From Hymenopus coronatus (lineage: Eukaryota; Arthropoda; Insecta; Mantodea; Hymenopodidae): a stretch of DNA of 64,000 nt. Shown in pieces: positions 1 through 10,800 of this stretch; the first letter of the stretch is position 1, and every line of letters starts with the position of its first letter. A program made the position numbers and the translations under genes. The stretch lies in the NCBI GenBank assembly GCA_030762935.1, contig CM060887.1:15554501-15618500 (forward strand), written 5' to 3'. The notes under the pieces are model-generated. The model saw only the letters and a program-made list of their open reading frames with translations, was not told the origin of the DNA and did not search any database.

Positions 1-60
1 AATGTAATCATCCACAAAAAACAACAAAGGTATTGGAAATCACAAAACATAAAAATAAAA

Positions 61-773
61 ATCTGAGGTGTTCCATTCACAATGGAATTCTCAATTGAGA
101 AAACAATTAGCAGAAACAGTCTCATTACTTGCTTCCTTGTAAGTAGAAGCGAAATAAGGGACTACCATAGGTTAAAGTACTAGTCAAAAGCTGGTTGCTA
201 CGTGACTGAAGTTCCTTGGTTTGGACAAGAGTTGACAAATTCCTGTATAAGAAAAACATATTTTCTAAAGCTGAAACTGATAACAAGGAATATTTCAAAG
301 ACTACTAACTCCACGAAAAAAAATGTATATAACATAAATTGTGTTTTAACGTGCTCTACATTTTTTGTGTGGTAAGTTTTTGTCCATCTCTTACGGTTTA
401 GCAGCTATGCAAAATTCCGTAAAATTCATCCAGAATAAAGTGGTCTTCAGAAGCTATTCCCAGAAAATTCAAGATATACATTTTATTTGTCAGGTAAATA
501 TCTTTAATATGCGACATTTTAATCACAATCGATTGAGCCATTTTTGCGAAAATCAAATATTTCGAGAAAAGTTCCATGTAAAGGGTAGTTTGGTATTTTA
601 CAGACTTTTCGTTTTTGAGTTATCGAGCACACGGACCTTTTCCTGAAACTGCTTTTTTGGATACAGGGGACCCTTAAACATATATTTCCGGTGAAATCGC
701 GGTATCGAATTTTTGGGTGGAGTTCAATGCCTTCTCTATACACTATGTACATAGTACGTGTAGAGAAAGTAAT
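61..773 (-). mobile_element. HE repeat copy
   Basis: This copy runs from the TCTGAGGTGTTCCATTCAC end to the hairpin end at about 740-770. The usual CTTTCTCTACATC word and nearby bases after the first 30 bp are replaced, and the GT/CA microsatellite is almost absent. Two open frames (365-646 plus, 519-752 minus) lie wholly inside it and are chance frames, since the same positions are broken in other copies. Confidence 0.85.
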
Positions 774-1855
774 AGTAAGTTAAAAACTACATAAACCAGG
801 ACTCAGTCTGAATAAGAATGTGCATGAACTGCCGTGTATAGAGTGGGCCAAAATTCGAGCGTTGTGCTACTTTATAAAATAGTAAAATGCCACAAGTAAA
901 ATCATTAATTATTGTATTTGGTAATACTAAGGGATCGAAATATGCAAACAAAAAAGATGTCTGGGTCTATGGGTGTCATTGTCTAACACAGTTCTGAAGA
1001 ACTGGTAAACGGAGGCAAAGTGTGACGTCTCTTCATTTCACCTGGAGTTTTATTGGGGCGGAATGTATGCAGTGTTCTGATCATGTTTTTTCCCAATTGG
1101 AACGTACAGAGGTGAAAATGTAATGGAGTGTTATTTATGGAGATTTTGTTTAACTATTGTGGTTTCCAGCATCCCATTCTATGTTGGACTTGAGGTTCTT
1201 TAAGACTGCTGTTCGGCATGTCAAGTGGCAGAGCAAGCCAAGGCATGTGGCGGGTACCAAAACGTGTTTTCAGGTTTTCTTCCTCAAATGAGGCTTTATA
1301 AAGCCTTTTTTACGGGTATATCAATGTAAGGCTTAATGGTAGACGCAGAGAGCGCAGTATTAATAGAACGGTAAACTGGAGCAACATCACATCTAATGTA
1401 GTTCAATTGTTTTATAATCATTTCTGAAGATGTATCTTTTCCATGCTGGTTAGCAAGTGAAGGATTAAAACGTCGCCTGATATATTTCGTAGTTCAAACA
1501 GTAGCACAACTGTAGCACAACAAACATTTACCCTTTTTACCCTTCTGAACGCAGAAATAATTAATTTCTCACTCCACGCGAAATTTGTACTAGCAATTAA
1601 ATTTGTATCTAGCGTGCAATGAAACGTAACTCTGTTGTTATTCGTCATGTACATAGCTAAGCAGGCACAGTGGAATGGATGACCATGTTTGCGCACATAT
1701 GTGAGCAGGCTCCCATATGTGCACCATACATTCAAACCTACGCAGTTGAATGGGCCGCCATGTGCGTCTGCGTTTCGAAGGTGGTCGCAATGAAGATACG
1801 GACAATCAACAAAATCCAAGAATCCCTACTAAGGATTTCTCTCAAGTAGGACTTC
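774..1855. other. No gene recognised; faint SINE-C-like piece
   Basis: No coding homology was recognised here. Positions 1129-1195 resemble the end of a minus-oriented SINE-C (TTATTTATGGAG, a GTGGTTTCCAGC-like word, then CTTGAGGTTCTTT), but the match is weak and the middle is missing. A 133-codon open frame on the minus strand at 1418-1819 shows no motif I know and is treated as chance. Confidence 0.4.
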
Positions 1856-2132
1856 AACCGAGCAAGGCTGCGCCGCGGTTCGGCTGACATTTGGGAGGTC
1901 CTGGGTTTGATTCCCGATGATCTAATCTAACGCTCTAATGGGGAGATTTTTCATTTCTCCTTCATTTCGTTTCCTTATCATCTTTCAAATGTGCTTCTAG
2001 GTTCGTACTGTAAGTCGTAAATGTATGCTCAACGGAAAGAATACTTCCCGTGGACACTAAGAGGCTGCCAAGCCGAAGGGTCGCTTAATCACCCCCTCCA
2101 ACGCCTTCAGTAGTGAGATAGGTTATAGGATT
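1856..2132 (+). mobile_element. SINE-E, 5' part
   Basis: A tRNA-like head (GGTCCTGGGTTTGATTCCCG matches a box B) is followed by a body that aligns by eye with 28380-28575: CATTTCGTTTCC, then TTCGTACTG, then ACTAAGAGGCTG. The copy stops about where LINE sequence begins at 2136, and the rest of the SINE-E body is missing. Assignment rests on this within-window similarity. Confidence 0.55.
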
Positions 2133-2135
2133 GAC

Positions 2136-2429
2136 TTGACTGCTCATTCCTTAAAATCGAAGTGGGGTATGGAGAAATACATCAAAACAGGTACCAAACT
2201 CATTAGAGAGGGACTCGCGTGGATTAGACTAGGGGCATGGCGGGGCATAAAAATTGCTTACGAGAATGGTATGAGAATCTGTCCCATTTACGAGGAGGAA
2301 GAGTCGTGGACCCACATCTTGGAAAGATGTAGGGTTACGGAGGAATGGAGGGAAAAAGATTTACCGCGATCCTTTACCACCGCGAATGTTGGACGCTACT
2401 GGCAGGCACGAAAGACGTGGACGGGCTAG
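2136..2429 (+). pseudogene. LINE C-terminal fragment (I/jockey/R1 type)
   Basis: A 97-codon frame encodes a peptide typical of the region after the reverse transcriptase in I/jockey/R1-group non-LTR retrotransposons. It has an LRLGAWRG-like stretch (here RLGAWRGIK), followed by a zinc-knuckle-like cluster of the form C-P-I-C...H-I-L-x-x-C. In this copy the second cysteine has become tyrosine (CPIY), while the related copy at 49145-49352 keeps CPIC. Everything upstream (endonuclease, reverse transcriptase) is missing, so this is a 5'-truncated dead copy. The first methionine is probably not a true start. A 3' UTR follows, broken by SINE-C copies and resuming at 2946. Exact clade is uncertain. 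Confidence 0.65.
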
Positions 2430-2455
2430 GAAAAGTTATACTTAAGGCAAGACAG

Positions 2456-2945
2456 TTTTATTTATGGATGCTCTTTAACTACTGTGGTTCTCAGTGTCCC
2501 ATTCTATACTGGGCGTGAAAGACCGCTTAATTTTGCTCAGAGGCCTCTCTATCAGGCTTGAGGTTCTTTTACATGCCGAAAAGCATGGTACCGTCGCCCT
2601 CCGTTGTGTAATGGTTACCATGCTAGCTTCTTATACCCCAAGGTCGCGGGTTCAAACCCGGCGGAGGACGATGGATTTTTTTTTGGGCGTAAAAATCCTT
2701 AGCATGGCTTCCTTCGGAAGGGAAGTAAAGCATTTGGTCCCGTGTCGTAGATTTACGGCACATAAAAGAACCTCAAGCCTGATAGAGAGGCCTCTGAGAA
2801 AGCGGTCTTTCTCGCCCAATGTAGAATGGGACGCTGAGAACCACTGTAGTTAAAGAACGTCTCTAAATAACACCCCATTTTTTTTTGACACGGTACCCAC
2901 GGCTTTACTTCCCTTCCGAAGGAAGCCATGCTAAGGAGTTTTATG
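2456..2945 (-). mobile_element. SINE-C (minus), split by a second SINE-C
   Basis: The left part, 2456-2592, carries the SINE 3' end (TTATTTATGG, GTGGTTCTCAGTGTCCCATT, GGCTTGAGGTTCTTTTAC). The right part, 2892-2945, carries CCCACGGCTTTACTTCCC and GAAGGAAGCCATGCTAAGGA. Together they make one minus-oriented SINE-C lacking its tRNA head. The piece between them is a plus-oriented SINE-C bounded by GGTACC on both sides. The whole sits in a LINE 3' UTR. Confidence 0.7.
2593..2891 (+). mobile_element. SINE-C, near full length with tRNA-like head
   Basis: The tRNA-like head spans about 2597-2672: CCTCCG pairs with CGGAGG as an acceptor stem, an A-box-like GTGTAATGGTTACC follows, then the B box GGGTTCAAACCC. 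The anticodon arm does not pair well, so it is not a working tRNA. The body has CTTCCTTCGGAAGGGAAGTA, CAAGCCTGATAGAGAGGCC and GAACCACTGTAG. GGTACC at 2587-2592 and 2892-2897 is the likely target duplication. As the host SINE-C lies in the opposite orientation, the shared 3' halves form a long inverted repeat. Confidence 0.75.
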
Positions 2946-3211
2946 CTGAGATCTGAGAAGACTAACAATACGGGGGGGGGGGGGGGGAAAGAATAGGTCA
3001 ATAAAAGTGATTATTTATGTTTTACATACATGGTTTGAATATCTTTGTAGTTTTATTTTCGTGTTTACTCTTTTAATTCTGTGTTGTTGTTGTTTTTATA
3101 TTGGTTACTACTATTTTGTGTATTACAAAAGCACGTATTGTCTGTGGACCCGTGCGATTGTTGAAGCTCAATGTATGATACTGTTATGTCAATAAATACA
3201 CCTACTCATTC

Positions 3212-3330
3212 ATTCCTGTGGTTCTCTCACTTCATCCCTTGCTCCAGGGGGTATTAGCGGGCCGCAATAGATCTTTGTAGGTGCGGGAGGTTTCCTCTCC
3301 GTTGTCTGCCCTCTACCCTTTAAGTAGCAC
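3212..3330 (+). mobile_element. SINE-E 3' end fragment
   Basis: TCTCACTTCATCCC, GCAATAGATCT and TTGTAGGTGCGGG align with the 3' ends of the SINE-E copies at 49075-49125 and 28640-28700. Only the last 100 bp or so are present, directly after the LINE tail. Confidence 0.45.
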
Positions 3331-3916
3331 AGCCAATTGTTGCACGCTTTGAGGCCGAGGCTTCACAGAGGTCAAATGAGAGGTCCAGTCCCTCAGAACC
3401 ACATAGCAAAACTGTCACTTAACGATTCTCGAACTGGAGCTCAGAAATGCCCTCGGCTGCAATTATTAACAACGGCGTTACAAATACCAACTATCAAGTT
3501 CTGGAATCAGTCGCTGAGATTTCGAGGTTAACGTCGCCAGTCGCAGATGTTTCAAAGAAATATGCCCCGATGATGGCACCCCCATCTTGACATGCATTCA
3601 ATACTGAACCTGTCGAGAAAAGTCTTCGTTTCCAATTTCCGGAGATTGGCTTCACTTTGAGCTCTTTATTGAAGCAAAGAAGATTTCTTTATACGTTTCG
3701 CGAATTTGTTCTTTTCTCGTGATCCCACGCAACAGCGAAGAGACGTCCCTCCGTCATGCGTTTGCTTGTATCCGCTGTTGTTTACACACTGTCTCACATT
3801 AACGTCGCCCACTAAACCCGTTCGCAGGAAAACTTGCTACCAAACATGACAGTGTTCCCTCTCTATCGGAAAAGTAAGAAACTAGTGTCGTGAACAGTAA
3901 CGACGAACAAAAATTC
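3331..3916. other. No gene recognised
   Basis: Low-copy sequence without a recognisable motif. The open frame at 3337-3531 has no family features and no sign of splicing or promoter context. Confidence 0.3.
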
Positions 3917-4705
3917 GATTTGCTCCACTCACATGACTTTCTCTACATCCCTGCAACAAACTATTATTAAAAAACTATTTTATTTACTTCATGCATATCG
4001 AGAAAAAATTAGCACAAATAGTCTTATCTCTTGCTTCCTTGTAACTAGCAGCGAAATAACGGGGTAGCATAGGTCAAAGTGATGGTCAAAAGCTGGTTGC
4101 TATGTGACTGAAGTTCCTTTGATTGTATGGACACGAGTTGAAAAATTCCTGTATGAGAAAAGTATACGTTTTTTAAAGCTGAAACCAAAAACAAAGAATA
4201 TTCAAAAACAATCAACTCCATGAAAAAAAATGTATATAACATAAATGTTGTATTTTAATGTGCTCTACATTTTTGTGTAGTAAGTTTATGTATATTTCTT
4301 GCGGTTTAGCAGTTATGCAATAAAAATTCAAGATATACATATTGTTTGTACGGTAAATATATTTAATATAGATACGATATTTCAATAAAAATTGTTAGAG
4401 CCATTTTTCAGAAAATCAAAATTTTCGAAAAAAGTTCCATGTAAAGGGTGGTTGGGGTGGTGGTATTTTCTTGAAAATCTTCGTGTCGCATCCTTGCAAG
4501 ATACCAAACTTAAATACCAAGCTTGGTATTTAGCGGTCTTTTCATTTTTGAGCTATGCTGTCCACATACACACGCACCTTTTTGCATTCAGGGAGACCCA
4601 AAACATGTATTTCCGGTGAAATCTCGGTATCGAATTTTTGGGTGCATTACAAAACCTCCCTCCTCTATACACTATGTAAATAGTACGGGTAGAGACAGTA
4701 AAAAT
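3917..4705 (-). mobile_element. HE repeat copy
   Basis: Near full length. It opens with CACTCACATGACTTTCTCTAC and closes with TAGTACGGGTAGAGACAGTA. The microsatellite is reduced to CACACGCACC. A short internal deletion removes part of the stretch equivalent to the tail of CAGAATAAAGTGGTCTTCAG in copy 61-773. Confidence 0.85.
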
Positions 4706-4867
4706 ATCCCTTTCAGCTTAGAAATAGTTCTACGTAGTTTTCGTTTTTGGAAAAGGTGTCATTTTAATAGAATCATTGACTAAAAGTGACTTCTACCTAC
4801 CCAGTATTTACGCGGGATGTTCACTAAAGCCTGATCATAACTTTTTACTTTCTCTACCGAAAACTAA

Positions 4868-5387
4868 GGTCGTCTCCTTGGCAGTGGTAGCGTGGCTGCT
4901 TGCCAAGAGACCTGGGTTCGATTCCCGGTACCGGTGTGGGGAATTTTACCCCGCTAAATGGAAATGCAGGTTTACTTATGGGTGTTCTTTAACTGCTGTG
5001 GTTCTCAGTGTCCCATTCTATACTGGGCGTAAAAGACCTCTTAATTTTGCTCAGAGGCCTCTCTATCAGGCTTGAGGTTCTTTTACGTGTCATAAATCTA
5101 GGACACGGGAACAACGGCTTTACTTCCCTTCCGAAGGAAGCCATGCTAAGGATTTTTACTCCCGAAAAAAATATGGCGAAGGAGTGAGGTCCCTGGGGGG
5201 GGGGGGGACAATTGAGGAGCTACTTGATTGAGATGTAGCGGCTCCAGATCGAGAAGACCACGGCGACCGGCCAGGAGAGACTCAAGTTGCTGATCACTTC
5301 TCAACACCTTCGAGCCGAGATGGGAGCATGCAGCGGCCGGGCGGTAGACCATGATCCCTTGTGGACTGTCGAGCCATGGAGTTTACC
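4868..5387 (+). mobile_element. SINE-D, interrupted by SINE-C
   Basis: The head at 4876-4940 has GGCAGTGGTAGCGTGGCTGC (A-box-like) and GGGTTCGATTCCCGG (B box). The body resumes at about 5171 after a SINE-C and has GTGAGGTCCCTGG, a G run at about 5197-5208, GCGGCTCCAGATCGAGAAGA, GACTCAAGTTGCTGATCAC and CTTGTGGACTGTCG. It aligns with the uninterrupted copy at 28733-29062. Open frames here (5146-5352 minus, 5287-5541 plus) are incidental. Confidence 0.7.
4967..5170 (-). mobile_element. SINE-C (minus) inside SINE-D
   Basis: The copy runs from TTTACTTATGGGTG through GTGGTTCTCAGTGTCCC, GCTTGAGGTTCTTTTACG and CTTCCGAAGGAAGCCATGC to ACTCCCGAAAAAAATA. The tRNA head is missing. Its ends coincide with the break in SINE-D, so it inserted after that SINE-D was already in place. 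A clear target duplication is not visible. Confidence 0.75.
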
Positions 5388-6336
5388 GAATACTATGTAC
5401 GTCCAACAATCCAATAACAAAATTTCACCGCAAATATATGTTTTGAGGAAACCTGAATTAATAAAAAAGCTTTTTTCAGAAAACGGCCCGTGTGCTTGTA
5501 TGCCTGTGGGCAGCACAGCTCAGAAACGGAAAGTTCGTTAGTTACCAAACTTAGTATTTAAGTTTAGTATCTTCCAAGGATGCGACACGAAGATTTCCAA
5601 GAACATGTTCCTACTCGAAACTAACCTTGGATTTCTTGAAGTTGAGCTAACAATTTTGATTAAAATACCACATATTAAAGATATTCACCACACAAAACAA
5701 ATGTATATCTTGAATAGCCTCTGAAGACCTCTTGATTCTAGAAGACTTTTGCGTAACTGGTAAACTCTAAGAGATAGACAAAAAATATAGATCTCGTTTT
5801 TTGTTTGTTTTGTTTTTTATAGTGTTTAACGCCCGCTATTACTACAAATGACACTGAAGCACCGGTTGAATGTGGTGGTGGGGGAAACCAGAAAACCCAC
5901 CCACCCGTTATGTCCACCACAAATCCCACATGCGGGCGCTTGGTATCGAATCCGGGCCATTAGGTGAGAGGCGAGTGGTCTAACCACTCGGCCACGGCGC
6001 GGCCTAGATCTCGTTAAAAATACAATTTATACATTATTTATTTTTTGTGCAGTTAACCATTTCAGAGAGATTCTTTGATTTTTACTTCAATTTTAAATTA
6101 CTTAAAACTTTTCTCATTCATGTGTCATTCGGGTTTTGTTTCACTCCTGGCCATGGAAAGCGAACTGAATTTCAATTGTTTCACATAGTGTCTGAGTTTT
6201 TAAAAGATTTAACTATGGCTTTAGCCTAGTACATTTCTTATAAGTAACTAAGTAACGCTAAAGTTTATCTTGACAGCAAGAAATATATACAAGAAAAAGC
6301 TTTTGATGTCATGGGAATAGAAAATGTCAGATTTTC
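5388..6336 (+). mobile_element. HE repeat copy interrupted by SINE-B
   Basis: The hairpin is reduced to its right half (TACTATGTACGTCC). The core follows in order to TAAACTCTAAGAGATAGAC, then SINE-B interrupts at 5799-6004. HE resumes with CTCGTTAAAAATACA and ends at GATGTCATGGGAATAGAAAATGTCAGATTTT. Divergence from other copies is high, suggesting an old copy. Confidence 0.75.
5799..6004 (-). mobile_element. SINE-B with 11-bp target duplication
   Basis: The minus-strand tail starts as a T-rich run (A-rich tail on the sense strand), then GTGTTTAACGCCCGC, AGCACCGGTTGAATGTGG and CCACAAATCCCACATG, ending in the Leu/Ser-like head (GGTCTAACCACTCGGCCACG). The flanks carry TAGATCTCGTT at 5788-5798 and again at 6005-6015, which is good evidence for target-primed retroposition into the HE copy. 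Confidence 0.85.
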
Positions 6337-6631
6337 TTTGAAGCATACGTTTACTCTTTCTGACATGACATTCTTCTCAAAGTAGCCTTCTTTGAATGAC
6401 ATTCGCTAGTGCCAGTGTTGCTTCTAGTCTGCAAAGGCATGCTGGAAACAATTTTGTACGGTCCTTCAGAATCGCCTCTGCAGCCTTCAGCTAAATATGG
6501 AATTCACGGAGGACGAGGTCACACTTCACAATTATTTTTCAAGATATTGTGAAAGTCAAATTTTGACACATGTTTTTCTCGTATTAATAATATAATTTTA
6601 TATATCTGTAACAGAAATGGAAATAGAGTGG

Positions 6632-6905
6632 ACACTGTTCAATTGTTGTGGTTCTCAGTGTCCCATCTTATATTGGACGTGAAAGACCGTTTAATTTTAT
6701 TCAGAGGCGTGTTTATCAGGCTTGAGGTTCTTTTACACGCCATAAATCTACGACCAAGGGCTTTATTTCTGTTCCGAAGGAAGTTATGCTATAGATTTTT
6801 ACGCCCGTAAAAATACATCGTCCTCCGCCGGATTTGAACCCGCGACACGTGTAACAGAAACGCATTTTACACTATAGGCTTAGGGCAATGCGCTATGCGG
6901 AAATC
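6632..6905 (-). mobile_element. SINE-C (minus) with tRNA-like head
   Basis: GTGGTTCTCAGTGTCCCAT, CAGGCTTGAGGTTCTTTTAC, CCGAAGGAAGTTATGCTA and CGTCCTCCGCCGGATTTGAA appear in order. The last is the reverse complement of a box-B acceptor region. The head continues to about 6905 but its A-box half is diverged. The copy is older than the one at 2593. Confidence 0.75.
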
Positions 6906-8084
6906 GAGTTTAAGTTAGAGGTAATTTTCTCCCGTTTATTAACCTGTTAGTCAGTGTCGAGACTATCCTAGTGTCAGCACGAGAAACTATGTATTCAAAC
7001 CCCTGTTTTAATCCTTTATTGCATGAATTACTTTGCTGCATATGCCGTTCTTCCTCTAATTCGTAAACCGGTATTTATTTTCCCTTTACCGGCACCACAT
7101 CTGAAGCAAACTTGAATAGCCGTGATCGTTAGTGCGAGTTCAAGTCCCAGCGACTCCAGTCAAATGTGCCTATGGTGAAGGATGGGGATGGCGCAGGTAA
7201 AATAACCGGTCTTGGATGCTGACGGGGTTATATTTGACTGCAGTTGCTAGAATTTTGCTCTTTTTATTAATAAAAACATTACAGTTTTACTGCAAAAATA
7301 GTAATATTTGTACAATATAAAACAGCTATAACTGGCATAATTTTATTGCTGAAGGTGAATGTAGTACGAAATTAGAGAGAGAGAAAAAAAAAGAGTCCAC
7401 TAAAAATACTAAAAGCTTTGTCTAATAATTTTTATTGCATAATTGTAACACCATGTAATAAAGTGTTAATCTCCGGTTCCTCTTGGCAGAATCTCTGCAG
7501 TGCTCAATGACGCTTGGTTCCCGGTGGGAACTTGGATTATTTTGATAGTTGAGTCCTCTAAGCGCTAACGATGCCCTGAAAAAACAAGGTCTTAAAGACT
7601 AAGGTATGGTTTTCATTCTTTACCTATTTATTTATAATCATTACCATCATGTAGAAATCCCATCACTTTTCATATTAGCTGTTAGCTAGAGCTACTTTTT
7701 TCGTATGCATGTTGTTGCATGTAGAAATTAACTTACTGAAATACTTTATATGTAAGTTAATTACTCTGAACATATATTTGGTAATGTAGGCTAAATGTAC
7801 AATTCATTGCCAAAAAGCAGTGCAAGTACTTACAGTAAGAGTTTGAGAGGCCATTAACACTTACAGTACAATTAGGAAATGACGTAACCATCAACATATC
7901 TTTGCTCCGACTTCGCTGGTAAAAGTGAAGCACATGCTAGATCCGGAGCTTCTTCAATAGCAATGCTGCTCAATTTTATAACATTTTACTACTTGATAAG
8001 AAGTATGAAAAATCGAAAGATTCAATTCGGCTACATAAACAAATAACCTAAAAACCAAGTAATTCAAGTTATTTTTATCTATTT
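6906..8084. other. No gene recognised
   Basis: AT-rich sequence without a clear coding segment. GAGTTCAAGTCCC at about 7138 resembles a tRNA B box and could be the remains of a retroposon head, but no A box or tail was found. A GAGAGAGA stretch followed by an A run lies at about 7374-7392. Confidence 0.3.
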
Positions 8085-8332
8085 ATTTTTTTAGCTTAAT
8101 GACCTTTAACCTGGTTGGTCATATCGGACGATGAATGAAACTGGTGAAATGATGCTCAAATGATCTCAGGGTCTATGGAGCTTAAAGTTACTCGACAGTC
8201 GTTTTCTCAGGATAAGGGAGAACCCCGAAGAAAACCTTTACCGGGTAACCTACCCTAAGCTAGATTCGAGATCGCGACCTGTTGAATATGAGGCAGACAT
8301 GCTATCACCAAGCTATTCAGGCGGACTTGGGA
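8085..8332 (-). mobile_element. SINE-A (minus)
   Basis: A T-rich start, CTTTAACCTGGTTGGTCAT, CGGACGATGAATGAAACTGG, TTCTCAGGATAAGGGAGAAC, then AGATTCGAGATCGCGACC (decayed B box) and AGGCAGACATGCTATCACC (A-box region). It looks full length. The tail orientation shows insertion on the minus strand. No confident target duplication. Confidence 0.75.
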
Positions 8333-8683
8333 GATGCTATAATACAGAAAATCACCTGAGGGGGGGGGGGCACAATGTGCGAGCTGCATGTATGGGTTTA
8401 ATGATGAAAAGATTTGACAGAAATAATTCTAAAGGCATCTTTCTGAAATAATGTCATTATTTACACTAGGTTTGAAAGAGGACATTGATTTTATATCATC
8501 TGCTTTGTGCCAATGCAAATGTTAAATTAAGCATCAAGGTAGGGTCCAATGCATTGCATATACTGTAAAAAGTCTTCAGTCTCATTAGCCTTGAGTTGCG
8601 CATTCAGGAGAATAGCTAATTACACCACCATGTATGGTGATTCCAGTAGAGTTCATCCAGTTGATACCCTTCAGAATTAATTC

Positions 8684-9341
8684 CTCTTGGTATTTAATTT
8701 GGTATCTTGCAAGGATGCAACACCAAGATTTTCAAGAAAATCCCTTACCCCCAACTACCCTATACATGAAACTTTTTTCGAAAATTTTGATTTTCTAAAA
8801 TATGGCTCTAACGATTTTCATTAAAATATCGTACATTAAAGATATTTACCTGACAAATAAAATGTATATCCTGAATTTTCTGGAAATATGAAAACTACTT
8901 TATTCTGGATGAATTTTACGGAATTTTGCATAACTGCTAAACCGTAAGAGATGGACAAAAACTTACTATAAAAATTTTGAGCACGTTAAAACACTCAATT
9001 TATGTTATATACATTTTTTCTTGGAGTTGATCGTTTTTTTTAAGATATTCCTTGTTTTCGGTTTCAGTTTTCAAAAATCTCACTTTTCTCCTACAGGAAT
9101 TTGTCAACTCTGTCTATACAAACAAAGGAACTTCACTCACATAGCAACCAGCTTTTGACTATCACTTTAACCTATGGTACTCCCTTGTTTCGCTTCTACT
9201 TACAAGGAAGCAAGTAATAAGACTATTTCTGCTATTTTTTTCTCGATTAGCATGAAGTAAATAGAAGCATAGGCTTTCTAACAATAATTTCTTGCAGAGT
9301 TGTAGAGAAAGTCATGTGAATGGAATACATCAGAGTTTTTG
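8684..9341 (+). mobile_element. HE repeat copy, hairpin end missing
   Basis: It starts in the core at TTGGTATTTAATTTGGTATC, so the hairpin, CCGGAAATACATG word and microsatellite are missing. It keeps a complete other end, with TGTAGAGAAAGTCATGTGAA and ATACATCAGAGTTTTT. An open C/G-poor region precedes it; there is a G run at 8359-8370 outside it. Confidence 0.85.
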
Positions 9342-9411
9342 ACAAGTACCTTCCCAAATTATTATCTCGTCATGGAAATATTATGTTACAGTAGACATTA
9401 AACATACTTAT

Positions 9412-9525
9412 ACGTTAATTCAAAATCTTCTTGGGCTTCTAACCAGGTAAAAACTTGGCTTTTTGAAGGTATCAAGCCAAGTTTTTACCTGGTTAGAAGC
9501 CCGAGAAGATTTTGAATTAATACGT
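9412..9525. repeat. Near-perfect hairpin, 49-bp arms
   Basis: The left arm is 9412-9460 and the right arm 9475-9525, with a 14-base loop (TTTTGAAGGTATCA). The arms pair with one G/A substitution (CTTGGG against CCGAGA) and a two-base indel near the base of the stem. It is not part of HE or of the SINE families. It could be a small foldback transposon, an inverted duplication, or a source of double-stranded RNA. Confidence 0.8.
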
Positions 9526-9745
9526 CGCCAGGAAAGCTTCAGTTCTTATTTTATACTTATACGTGTTTGTTGACGTGCTGTTATGCCGACAGAATTCAGT
9601 TAAACCTTCCAGAGTATTCGAAGTATACGATGCACCCAAATTACTTTCTTTGCTTACTACAAACCAATCTTAGGGCACTTTATTCTTTACCTACTTTTTA
9701 ATACAGATAAACCTTCATTATTAAAATATAAGTGGAGTTTAATTT

Positions 9746-9945
9746 ATGGACACTCTTAAACTACTGTGGTTTCTGCGTCCCATTCCATATTAGACATGAA
9801 AGACCGCTTAATTTTGCTCAGAGGACTCTTTTATCAGGCTTGAGGTTTTTTTATTACGTGCCGTAAATCTACGACACGGGACCAACGGCTTGACTTCCCT
9901 TCCAAAGGAAGTCATGCTAAAGATTTTTACATTTCGTTGTAGGAT
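9746..9945 (-). mobile_element. SINE-C (minus), headless
   Basis: TTTATGGACACTCTTAAACT, AGACCGCTTAATTTTGCTCA, GCTTGAGGTTTTTTTATTAC and CTTCCAAAGGAAGTCATGCT are in order, ending at about 9945 before the tRNA-like head. Confidence 0.75.
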
Positions 9946-10230
9946 TAAGGACGATAAAGCAAACCAAAGAGATAATCAATTTTTTTCAAATCCGGTCGCT
10001 GTGTAACAGCTTTGAAATTCTGATGTGCTACATTCACATCACTCTCTCTAAGTTGTACAAGCTTTTCTTAAAAAAGCTTATCCTTATCTCTTTTTAATCG
10101 AAATAAATCTCTGCAGAAAGGCTAAACTACACATTTCGTTATACGTAGATACAAAGGAACTAGCGATAGTCAGAACTGGGGATGCTATATGCTATATATT
10201 AAATTTCATGAGATAATTGAATGTCGAAAA

Positions 10231-10450
10231 CATTCAGTCACGTGACTTTCACTACCTGACCTACAAAACATTATGCTTACAAAAGCGTATTCTCCTCTCT
10301 GCTTAAAGTTAATCGAGATAAAATTAGCAGAAACTGTTTTCTTACTTAGTTCCAAGTAGAAGGGAAATACGTTAGGCTAAAGCTAAATCTTTTAAAAGCC
10401 AGTCGCTATGTGATGCAATTTAAATTCCCTTTGTGCATGGCCAGCATGAA
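10231..10450 (-). mobile_element. HE repeat fragment
   Basis: The non-hairpin end only: CAGTCACGTGACTTTC, TTAATCGAGATAAAATTAGC and AAAAGCCAGTCGCTATGTGA. It breaks off near the GGCCAG word, which is followed by CATGAAAAATCTGATGTG, possibly the start of another truncated copy. Confidence 0.65.
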
Positions 10451-10710
10451 AAATCTGATGTGTTTTATCGGTAGAGAAAGTAAAGAACTATGAAGACCGA
10501 AAAGAGCTTAAATTGAATATGCGATGTTCCACAAAGAATGCTTCCAGTGACAATATTTTGGTGGACAGGAAAGCTGTAAATTTGTGAGAGAAGATGCTGC
10601 ACCATTAAACGTCTTAATACAGACTACAAATACTGTCATTATTCAAGCACGTTAAATCCGAGCACTACAGAACATTATGCAACAATTGCTGAGCAAATTA
10701 GAAAGAAGAA

Positions 10711-10800
10711 ATACATTAAATAGTAAGAAATACATTAATAGATTAATAATAAATACATTAATAATAAATAGTAAGAAATACATTAAAATACATTAGACTC
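10711..10800. repeat. AT-rich imperfect tandem repeat
   Basis: The words AAATACATTA and AAATAGTAAGAAATACATTA repeat irregularly several times in 90 bp. No link to a larger element was seen. Confidence 0.6.

Larger units (their letters stand above)
2430..3211 (+). mobile_element. LINE 3' UTR interrupted by SINE-C
   Basis: The tail of the element at 2136-2429 can be followed because two other pieces of the same tail occur at 49353-49682 and 50570-50690. Shared words are AAGGCAAGACAG before the interruption, GCTGAGATCTGAGAAG after it, TTTGTAGTTTTATTTTCGTG, and GCAAAAGCACG near the end. The interruption covers 2456-2945. A G run of about 16 lies at 2973-2988. The tail ends around AATAAATACACCTACTCATT. 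Confidence 0.65.

Noticed and set aside
1418..1819. 133-codon minus-strand gene
   Set aside because: No recognisable motif, no conserved neighbour and an unusual Cys/His composition without a regular zinc-binding pattern.
2597..2672. Functional tRNA gene
   Set aside because: The acceptor stem and B box are good, but the anticodon arm does not pair, and the segment continues into the SINE-C body.
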